Assembly: GCF_040183065.1 (NCBI RefSeq)
Contig: NC_091120.1
Coordinates: 15,145,708 to 15,209,707 of the forward strand
From: Periplaneta americana
Taxonomy: Eukaryota > Arthropoda > Insecta > Blattodea > Blattidae
DNA: 64,000 nt
Direction: 5' to 3'
Shown piece after piece: positions 56,401 through 64,000 of the stretch (positions within the stretch are counted from its first letter, which is position 1; each line of letters opens with the position of its first letter). The notes under the pieces were generated by a model. That model was not told the origin of the DNA. It saw only the letters and a list, made by a program, of their open reading frames with translations, and did no database searches. The translations under genes and the position numbers were made by a program.

Positions 56401-59255
56401 AACTAATTTGAGTGGTCCTTGGAATTACTTTATTTTACCATCAAATCACCACAATTTTTTTACGTAACCTAGTGCAATTGTATTGCTGAATGGTTGTAAT
56501 AAAAGAAATTACTTTTTTTATCGTTAAATATAGGCCTATTTGTTCGAGTCTTATTGAGTCTTAAAATAACAAAAGTTTGATACACTACATATTATGTCTG
56601 GCAATGCAGCTTCTTTTGAAATCGTATGCTACATCAACAATCACACTTGGAATGACAGAGAATGTGCTGAGTGAACACAAGTAGTTCATCTCTTTGTTGT
56701 TATGCCAGTTTGCTTGTGGCTTAGTATTGAGTTGACTATGTAACAACAAAAAATTACAAAATACAAAAGAAATACCAAAAGACATTAGAGATGCATGTGA
56801 TGAATACAATAGTTGTGCTTTAAGCCTTTACTGTGGAGCACAATTTCCTCTGCTTTTGCCACTGCATACATCAAATTCTGGTAGTAACAAGAATTCTGGG
56901 AAGGGAGATAATTGAGAACTGTATTTAAGATAATCGAACTATTTATGGTATTTTCGTGTTGTACCTTCTGTATATGTGGTTCCTTTTGCGTAAGTATATA
57001 TGCACTCTACATTCCATTTTATAGGCCTACAGCTCTAAGGAAAGTTTGCTTTTCCCACTTTTATAATCAGTAGTATAAAGAAATGTAAGAAGTATAGTTA
57101 ACTTCAGTTATAAACAGATCTACTATACAATCAATAGTGTAAAGAAATATATGGGCTATTCCATCTCAAATCGATCAAAATATAGAGAAAATTGACCTTG
57201 CAATTTTTAAATACAATGAAACTTTTTCTGTCCGTAGACAACTGTGATACAATGCTTTGTGCAAAGTTTGAGGCATCAGAACTTCATAGTGTTTAAATTA
57301 ATAATATTTAAATTTATTGTATTTTCATAAAATTAGCAACTTTAAACTGTTTTGGCTCCGAAACCCTTTCACCCAATGATCAAACTCATGGTTTATTTTG
57401 ATGCTGAGAAGTTAAAGTTTATATTGACATGTAAACAGTTTTTCTTACTTTTTATAGAAATGGAGAAATTTAGATTTTTCTTCATTAAGACGCCTTTGGC
57501 CACGAAAAAATACTTTTAAAATATATGGTTAGATTTCGCATTGAAAGTACAAATAAACACATATTTTTTGCTGGTGGTACGTTGATAAGAAAGTATTGAA
57601 AATATCAAATAAAGAAAATAAATAGTACGCGCATGAAGTAACCAGCTGACTGTAGGTAGTCGAGACAAGCAAGGCTAGGAGACAAACGCGTGATGTGTCG
57701 TCTAGCAGTCATGGCTCGGCTAGCTTTATCACAAGTTTTCATAAACACAGGAGTAAAATGACTCGCAATGCTCGCTTATCTTCATCTCTCGGCCAGTGCT
57801 TGCGGTACTGCGCCGTTCAAGTCTAGGCATGTGAAAATAATTTATTTAATACCCTCGAAACTTATTGCCGAGCCATTAAGCAAACAATGCCGAATCCCTC
57901 TTAATAATGCGAAGTTTTTTCTCAATATTTTTTTACATTTTTACAAATGACCAAAAAGCCTAAAAGCAAGTAAATTCAGATTATCTGTCTCTCTGTGTAC
58001 AATAAAAAATACTTCTTAACATAACCTACCAAATGTCAGCTTCAAAATAAGCTCTCGTTCAATGTTCTGCAGTAAATGGTTCCAGAATTCTGAGCGCTGA
58101 AAGAGGCTTGTTTTTATAAAATACGCTAAATTTATCGCTCAATAATACAAAAACCGTTTGACTTTCGGTAGTATATTTTTGAAAATGCACTCCCCTCAGC
58201 ACCTTGTATAAGTAGGGAAAAAATTAGAGTATAAAAAAATGCGAGGTTTTTACTGATCGATTTCATATGGAATATCCCATATGAACTACAGTCAACTCCC
58301 ATTAAGATTAAAAGCATCTACTTCCTATATAAAATCAGTCTTTGTAATGCAGTGGCCTTCTCTGTTTTACAAACCTTCCATATTAGCCCTACTGCCTGCG
58401 GGATCTTCGAAGTTGCAGCCTCTCAGATTTGCACCTTCCAGATTCGCACATAGCATTTTCACTCCTAGAAGTTGTGCACCCTCTAGTTGTGCGTGTGATA
58501 GATCAGCTCTCTCCAGGCAACACCAGCTAAGATTTGCTCCAACCATTCGACATCCATGAAGACATGCATACTGCAGTCACAAAAAAATTAATACACTCCT
58601 TCAAATACAAAAGATGTCATTTGCGTTAATGAGCATAAGCTATCTCATTTTGAGTAAAACTCACAATCTTGATTTATATATTAATGAAAAGTATGTGGAT
58701 AAGATTTCTGGCTTTCCTGGTAATTGGATTGTACAGAAATATTTTGGTTTGTCAACTGTGTTGAAAATTAACATCTCCACAACGTTTGGAACTATGTAAT
58801 AATTCCATGCAAATGCATGTTTTTATAGGAACATGGGACATAGGTTAAACTTAGTGCTTATCCATTTCATTAATTTTCGGTTCCAAATATGTGTACTTTT
58901 TCCGTGCATATTTGCATGTTTTGGCCTTTTTTGGGGATAAAAACATGCATAATGCATATTTAAGAAACTTTTAGTTTAATAATGCATATAATACATATTA
59001 TATTCAGTTTAAATGCATGTTTTAATGGTTTTGAGTGGACACTCATTTCTCGATTTTTATAACCCTCATTTGTTTCAGAAAAAGAAAAGAAAAAAAAAAA
59101 CAACTAAATAACAGAAAAAGGTTTATTCAAGTTTGTAGGTACCCATAACTTTTTGCAATGCAGAGAGGTCATTCTCTGTCTACAAAAACATATTGACTGA
59201 CAAGCACACAAACCTCACAAAAATCAATTTAGAAATGTTGTCAGTTGTCAACTGC

Positions 59256-59297
<42 letters not shown>

Positions 59298-61305
59298 GAA
59301 GTGAAATAAATTTGGAATAAAAATGAAAGTGCATATTTTAATACATTTTTTTTCGCTTGATCATGCATATTTTGGGATTTTATAGTGCATGAAATTCTCG
59401 TCTCTAGTAATAATACAACCCTAACTGAAACGTCCAAGCAGTTCTGAAACTTCCAGTAGGCCTAATGAATTCAAATTCAGAAGGTGATACAGTGGAAAAT
59501 TCTCCAAGGCTCAAAATTTTCTTCCCAAACATTTAAAGTACATCGAAACTGTTTTACTGTAAATCTAACCCATTTTCGTGAAGTTTATCAATATGTATAA
59601 TATTAAATTATTTCATTCTTAAAAAAATTCCCTGCATATAATGTATCAAAATGTTTAATATTGAATCCTTAGTGTAATTTTGCTAATGAAACTGACAGAA
59701 CTATTTCATTTTTCGCGAATGAATACATTTGTTCTGTAAACATTTCTAAGCAGGACATAATACGAGGCACGTCCGGAAGGTAAGCTTTCCTGGGGTTGTT
59801 TACAGAAATAAAACACAGTTTTTTGAAAAGATTTATTGGAGCAGATACAACAATTGTCGAGCTATTTTTCAATATACTCCCCACCAGAATTGAGACATCT
59901 GTCATACCGTGGGATCAACAGAGAAGAGTAGACATCTGTCACACACTGGTTCCGATCCCAGGTGGCAGACTTCTGTGACACAGGGATACAAATGTTGATC
60001 CCACAGTATGATAAATATCTCAATTCCGGTCAGGAATATGTTGAAAAACAGCTCAATGATTGCTATATCTGTGCCAATAAATCTTTCCATGAAATTGTGT
60101 TTTATTTCTGTAAATGGTCCCAGGGAAACTTACTTTCTGGATGGTCCTTATAATTATTGTGTAGAATTTCACAGGCCATCAAAAATTGCATTGTTGTAGC
60201 GTATTTAAATGTGAACAAAAGCAGAATTACTACAGTATATTAAAACAGTAATTTTTGGACAATTCAGAGGACTTCCTGAACTAACTTCGCTTGGCTAAAT
60301 TTAATTAAGTCTTCTTTAGATGACAAAATTGGTGTGTCCAAGGCCCCTCTATATACACACTCACTGGCACAAAAATGTAATACCTAACTTTTTTTTAATT
60401 TAAGGTATTCATACAAATTGCTGCATATGTTTGTGAGTAGAAAACAATAGAATTGTTAATTAACAAAATGTCCATAAAATGTCAGTATATTATTGTGGTA
60501 ACCAAAATATTTTCACTAGGTTGATATGGTCATCTTTGACAGAGGAACAGAGGTTAAGGTGTTCAAGAATTAGGTGCTTAGGAAAATATTTGGGGTTAAG
60601 AGGGATGATGTTACAGGAGAATGAAGAAAGTTACACAACGCAGAACTGTATGCATTGTATTCTTCACCTGACATAATTAGGAACATTAAATCCAGACGTT
60701 TGAGATGGGCAGGGCATGTAGCACGTATGGGTGAATCCAGAAATGCATACAGAGTGTTAGTTGGGAGACCAGAGGGAAAAAGACCATTGGGGAGGCCGAG
60801 ACATGGGAAGATAATATTACAATGGATTTGAGGGAGGTGGGATATGATTGTAGAGACTGGATTAATCTTGCTCAGGATAGGGGCTGATAGTGAGCCCATG
60901 TGAGGGTAACAATGAATCTCCGGGTTCCTTCAAAGCCATTTGTAAGTTGTAAGGTATGGTCATCAATAGCATTAATTTAGATCTTACAATAAAAAGTAAG
61001 AAAACTTAAGTGTTTAGCTCTTTGTGCCAATGAGCATATTATAAAAGTGCGATGTTTTAAAATTGAATGCATTTTTTACAGCATATTGCCGTCATGTGGT
61101 ACTAATATAAAATAATCTGAATTTAAAATTAACGAAAGCCCTTGTTTTCAGTCCTATATAGATCAGTCAATATAATAGTGGCCCTCTATCACATAATGAG
61201 AATCTGACTGTATATTATAAGCTGCACACGCCACCATTTTACGCGTACTTTACCAGTACTAATCTGTAATGACACGATCTAATCTCAGCAAAACAAAACA
61301 ACAAC

Positions 61306-61354
<49 letters not shown>

Positions 61355-64000
61355 GTCAGTGCAAAGCATTATGGGGAAAAAAGCTCTATGGCTTATTAAA
61401 TCTACCCACCCCCGTCTTTATTTCAACATAATAGATATACCTTGAAATTAATATAGCGGAGATCTAGACGTGAAAGATCAGAGCCCGCAAGATTGACTCC
61501 TTGAAACCTTAGTTCAGCCGTGTATGGAGTTAAAATCAGGGCATTGACCACATCTCGTCTTGTCAGAGGAACATTATCACGTGAGCGCTGACTGCTCTGA
61601 ATTAACGATTCCAACTGTGGAATTAGAGACTCGATCCCAAAGAATCTGGCTTCTTCCAGAACTCCTACAAGTAATAAATGAAAGTGCAGATAAGTTTGTC
61701 TTCAGTGTTGATTTATGAAGAGAAATGCCTACATACAGTAAACAAAGGGGAAAAATAAGTTAGAGCATTGTAAATAAACATTTAGTAGAACTATAAGCGT
61801 ACTATGAAAATATACATATCATTAAACACGTCCAGAAAGTAAGTACCATGTGGCAACTACAGTAAGTAGGCACGAAAAAATTTGTCTTGCATTATTCTTA
61901 AGAAAGAGTTTGCTTAATTTCTTGGCTTTCAGGTAGCCAGTATATTGATGGTTGTTTACTTTCTGGTATCAGAGGGAATATCCACGTTTCATCAGTGATA
62001 ATCTTTTCAAAAACTCAGTTCCTCCTGCTCCAAGAATTCTCATGCTTTTTGTTTCATGAATGTATATAAGCATTTTGAATACCCATCATGAAACACGTTG
62101 TGTTCCATCACAATTTCACGCAAGAATCACGAAACTGCAGTGACAATTCCGGAGTCATTGACTATCAATCTGAACGAATTTCCTCATCAACTTCCTGCGT
62201 TGTTAAGAATGGTTGGCCATTGTGCTCCTTGTCAAGAATATTCTTCCTTCCTTCACTGAACGTCCTAACCCATTTCCTCAACATATCTTCACTCACTACA
62301 CCTGTAGACTTCATAAATTTGATGGTCAATTTCATTTCAGCTAATTCTTGTGACGTTCAGAAACCTGATTACTAGACCTCGGACTTTCAGGTCCTAAAAA
62401 TCTTAAATTAGGTACCTAAAATAGGTTCTAAAATTACAAAAATAGGTGAACAAAAAATGACATTATTTCATTTCCCATTACAAATTAGCCGAAACATTTG
62501 ACATTATTTCATTGTACATGTCAATAATTAGAGCCAGAGTAAACAACTAACACTTTTTCTAAGTTTTCCATTGAGAAACTGCATCGCTTCTCAGATAACA
62601 CCATCTTATATGCCGAAAATGAGCGTTCCACATCAACTGATGGCACCAGAGCATATTTAAATGTTGGTATTAGATGCAAGGGAACAGCACATTCATGTTC
62701 AGGTGCTTTGCCAGCCAAGATGTCAGCAACTGTGCGGAGAACTGTCAGTCCTGGGTGTTTTTGAAGCACTGATTTGAGTTTTTCAGAAACTTTTTCACCA
62801 ACATAACCAGGAACCATGTTGATTTTTCCTGTCACCTCTTCTATCAATCCCAGTTGCGTGTAGACCGGTTTGCCTGAAGACTCTAAGAGCATTAATAATG
62901 GGGACCAGAAATATATAATGTGATTTGATGAATGCAATATCCCGGGCAATTGTTGGGTCCTGCAGAAGTTTTTTAGCTGACTGGCATACAGAATTACACA
63001 GCGTTCCCATATTACCAACTGTAGAAATTGGGAAATGTATAATTAGGTAAAAATAGTTTCTAACGTGAAATTAGGTATTTTTAGGTTGTATAGGACCACC
63101 ATTTTCGAACATATATTTCCATAATTCGTATATATATATACAACTTTTCTTTTGTATATATATCTTGAGGAACAAAATAGGTTTTTACCTAAAATCCGAG
63201 GTCTACTGATTACCAATCAAATTTCACAACTCGTGGGTAGACAAATTATTTTAAACAGAGCAAGATTGGCAAAAAAAAATATAATTTTAATATTGACCAG
63301 AATAGTGGACAAAATTGGTTTAAATTGGCCAAATGTGGTCAAAATGGGTGAGACTGTAATTTTCCATTTGAATAAACTACTTATCTTTTATAAATTTAAA
63401 TTCAAACTAAAGTCAGTTAGGCCTACAAAAGTTAGACAATTAAAAACCACCCACTGGTCAAAACTAGCCAAGCCTAAAACACAGCCACCAACTCAGAGCT
63501 AACCTCAACTTAATCAGAAAAAGAAAATATTGACCCACTTTGTTCTTGAGGGGAAAGAAGTGACTACGCATTACAGCTCTGCTATTGCCTAATGCACAAG
63601 AGATGTGCGGATGGTACTTACTTTTTGGACGCGCCTCATAAGTTGTCTTTACTTTGTTTAGCACTCTAGAGTAAACATTTTAACCTTATTGGTCAAGAAG
63701 TGTAGTAGTCTGGAGTGACTGTCCCGCCAAAACTGATTTCTATGGTAGCAGTGTTACAGAAATATGAACATGTATCTTTCTATCTAAGATTCTCTTTAAT
63801 TTCTGAATTAGTTATGTTAGTGGCAAACTGCTTGAAACTTTCAGTGTTTCAAATGGATAAGCAATACAACTCACCCTCAGGATTAACATTGTTATCAAAA
63901 ATTAGCTGTCCATTTCGAAGGTAATTCAAAATTGGTTCAAAATACGTAGGGCTACGGTCAATGAGGTATGCTCCATTTTTATCAACATTACTTGGTGTCA
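53318..64000 (-). CDS. KCTD9: BTB/POZ protein KCTD9, 3' part of gene (runs off right edge)
   Basis: KCTD9 has an N-terminal region, a tetramerisation-type BTB domain that in the human protein binds cullin-3, and a C-terminal pentapeptide-repeat helix. Five exons encode about 265 residues: the end of the BTB domain ([20 protein letters not shown]), its last helix ([15 protein letters not shown]), a linker, then pentapeptide repeats from [20 protein letters not shown] to [11 protein letters not shown] and the conserved end [12 protein letters not shown]. Order and wording match vertebrate KCTD9 closely. All expected exons are present without breaks. About 125 N-terminal residues lie beyond 64000. 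One intron uses a GC donor. Introns hold LINE, MITE, mariner and hAT remains. Confidence 0.95.
53640..53830 (+). repeat. Fragment carrying a CTGAGGATG...GGCGAAAAC hairpin
   Basis: CTGAGGATGCCAATATGCTT, GGCGAAAACG at 53744-53773 forms a GCCAA/UUGGC stem. The flank TTAACATGTTTTGCTCGACC resembles the Penelope-like arm sequence. No ends were found. Lies in the last KCTD9 intron. Confidence 0.5.
54465..54731. mobile_element. Miniature foldback element
   Basis: The first 35 bp (ATGAAGAGTTCGCGGGAAAA onward, 54467-54501) are perfectly inverted at 54694-54728. The arms continue imperfectly to about 70 bp. TA-rich borders. Non-coding. In KCTD9 intron. Confidence 0.8.
54930..56030 (+). pseudogene. 5'-truncated LINE with 3' UTR and tail (Jockey/CR1-like)
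   Basis: An open frame of 165 codons (54951-55448) encodes the region after a LINE reverse transcriptase: [60 protein letters not shown]. The 3' UTR has a TTA/ATT microsatellite (55636-55732), then AGAGAAGGCCGTATGGCCTT, CTCTGCCAGGTTAAATAAAT and an ATT-repeat tail. The AAGGCC...GGCCTT hairpin before the tail is shared with 33240-33402. The frame is intact, so it is a fairly young copy. In KCTD9 intron. Confidence 0.85.
56191..56324 (-). CDS. KCTD9: KCTD9 exon, pentapeptide repeats, GC donor
   Basis: 134 nt. Acceptor TTTATTTAG. Encodes [45 protein letters not shown]. The only donor that keeps the reading frame and the family sequence (ADLE|NCDLSG) is GAG|GCAAGC, a GC-AG intron. Confidence 0.9.
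56325..57150. other. KCTD9 intron without recognised features
   Basis: AT-rich. Two TAGGCCTA palindromes (56531, 57022). Confidence 0.4.
57153..58277. mobile_element. Inverted-repeat DNA element, superfamily unassigned
   Basis: Ends GGGCTATTCCATCTCAAATC and GGGATATTCCATATGAAATC (right end reversed) match at about 21 of 25 bases, with ATAT on both sides. No transposase. About 1.1 kb. In KCTD9 intron. Confidence 0.7.
58375..58570 (-). CDS. KCTD9: KCTD9 exon, pentapeptide repeats
   Basis: 196 nt between acceptor TGACTGCAG and donor GAAG|GTTTGT. Encodes [66 protein letters not shown]: successive A(D/N)LxX pentapeptides and the conserved NFEDP. Ends in phase 1. Confidence 0.93.
58571..59755. other. 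KCTD9 intron: decayed repeat and 38-nt poly-A
   Basis: The block 58800-59410 has repeated TGCATATTT-type words and ends CATGAAATTCTCGTCTCTAG, likely a decayed hAT-like piece. Poly-A at 59258-59295. No exon seen. Confidence 0.4.
59763..60150. mobile_element. Foldback made of two inverted mariner ends
   Basis: The two halves are diverged inverted copies. Both encode a mariner C-terminus pointing inward to outward; the right half in sense reads [37 protein letters not shown] lies at 59761-59762 and 60151-60152. Outer ends (CACGTCCGGAAGGTAAG, CATCCAGAAAGTAAG) resemble mariner termini. No N-terminal half. Confidence 0.78.
60155..60510. other. KCTD9 intron without recognised features
   Basis: AT-rich. 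No coding signal. Confidence 0.4.
60515..60955 (+). pseudogene. LINE 3' end, same family as 5885-6625
   Basis: Frames read LTEEQRLR, then [35 protein letters not shown] and end with CTCCGGGTTCCTTCAAAGCC, as in the copy at 6590. 5' truncated and broken. Confidence 0.78.
60956..61440. other. KCTD9 intron with (AAT)n
   Basis: An (AAT)n microsatellite at 61306-61352. No other feature. Confidence 0.5.
61441..61664 (-). CDS. KCTD9: KCTD9 exon, BTB end and first pentapeptide repeats
   Basis: 224 nt. Acceptor CTTGTAG at its right border and donor AAG|GTATAT at its left. Begins [15 protein letters not shown], continues with a linker ([20 protein letters not shown]) and enters the repeats at [20 protein letters not shown]. 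Confidence 0.93.
61825..63639 (-). mobile_element. Mariner-like element carrying a hAT insertion
   Basis: The left end CACGTCCAGAAAGTAAGTAC matches the reversed right end GCGCGTCCAAAAAGTAAGTA. TA near both borders. Minus-strand coding scraps (between 61900 and 62360) are too decayed to read as one protein. The hAT copy at 62373-63205 has split it. In KCTD9 intron. Confidence 0.68.
62373..63205 (-). mobile_element. hAT element nested in mariner
   Basis: Inverted ends TAGACCTCGGACTTTCAGG and TAGACCTCGGATTTTAGG (right end reversed) with a perfect 8-bp duplication CTGATTAC (62365-62372, 63206-63213). The minus strand at 62521-63018 encodes a 165-codon transposase C-terminus: [60 protein letters not shown]. 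The N-terminal zinc finger and most of the catalytic core are missing. Confidence 0.88.
63875..64000 (-). CDS. KCTD9: KCTD9 exon, end of BTB domain (partial)
   Basis: Minus strand, continuing past the right edge. Encodes [42 protein letters not shown]. The donor GAGG|GTGAGT lies at 63874-63869, phase 1. The FEPILNYLR motif is typical of T1-type BTB domains. Confidence 0.9.

Noticed and set aside
1-64000. LTR retrotransposon, endogenous virus or Polinton-type element
   Set aside because: No long direct repeats with TG...CA ends, and no gag, protease, integrase, capsid or envelope-like reading was recognised anywhere in the window.

Overview
The window looks like a repeat-rich insect nuclear genome: AT-rich, spliced genes with kilobase introns, and dense DNA transposons, LINEs and tRNA-derived SINEs. 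The style of the repeats (SINE tails, hAT miniature elements, DUF4817-type transposases) suggests a cockroach or close relative (Blattodea). That placement is from memory of such repeats and has not been checked by any search.

Three host genes are recognisable, none complete. (1) A mitochondria-eating protein gene (SPATA18/MIEAP family, + strand) is represented by its last three coding exons, about 2636-5681, with a probable 3' UTR intron to 7131. (2) A PAP2-family phosphatase gene (PLPP6, presqualene/polyisoprenoid diphosphate phosphatase, + strand) has exons at 33581-33721, 37736-37835 and 40202-40602; its first exon was not found. (3) A KCTD9 gene (BTB domain plus pentapeptide repeats, - strand) has its last five coding exons between 64000 and 53318 and continues past the right edge. 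PLPP6 and KCTD9 are convergent. I see no evidence that the three genes work together.

Layout: 1-2.5 kb holds a decayed DUF4817/mariner-type transposase split by a hAT miniature element. 2.6-7.7 kb is the end of SPATA18, with a Tigger-like element and a foldback in its introns and LINE remains in the 3' UTR intron. 7.8-33 kb is intergenic transposon territory: nested foldback, Tigger and Penelope-like insertions (8.0-9.8 kb), another Tigger-like element (11.9-13.3 kb), SINEs, several hAT and TA-flanked miniature elements, and LINE fragments. 33.5-40.6 kb is PLPP6, with a Penelope-like insertion ending 42 bp before the last 3' splice site. 41-48.7 kb holds mariner-type fossils, a 31-unit 49/47-bp satellite and a miniature element. 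50-64 kb is hAT transposase remains, a palindromic SINE, and KCTD9 with transposon-filled introns.

The most interesting signals are: a recurring short hairpin motif (CTGANGATG, stem, CGAAAC) resembling a hammerhead-ribozyme core and lying in several foldback elements; foldback insertions flanked by 11-16 bp target duplications with a tail at only one end; a SINE insertion with perfect 62-bp palindromic arms; a satellite with higher-order structure whose two unit lengths differ only in the loop of a built-in inverted repeat; a GC-AG intron in KCTD9; and a marked excess of the palindromes TACCGGTA and TAGGCCTA. I found no CRISPR array, no rRNA, no convincing free-standing tRNA gene and no recognisable LTR retrotransposon or virus copy.
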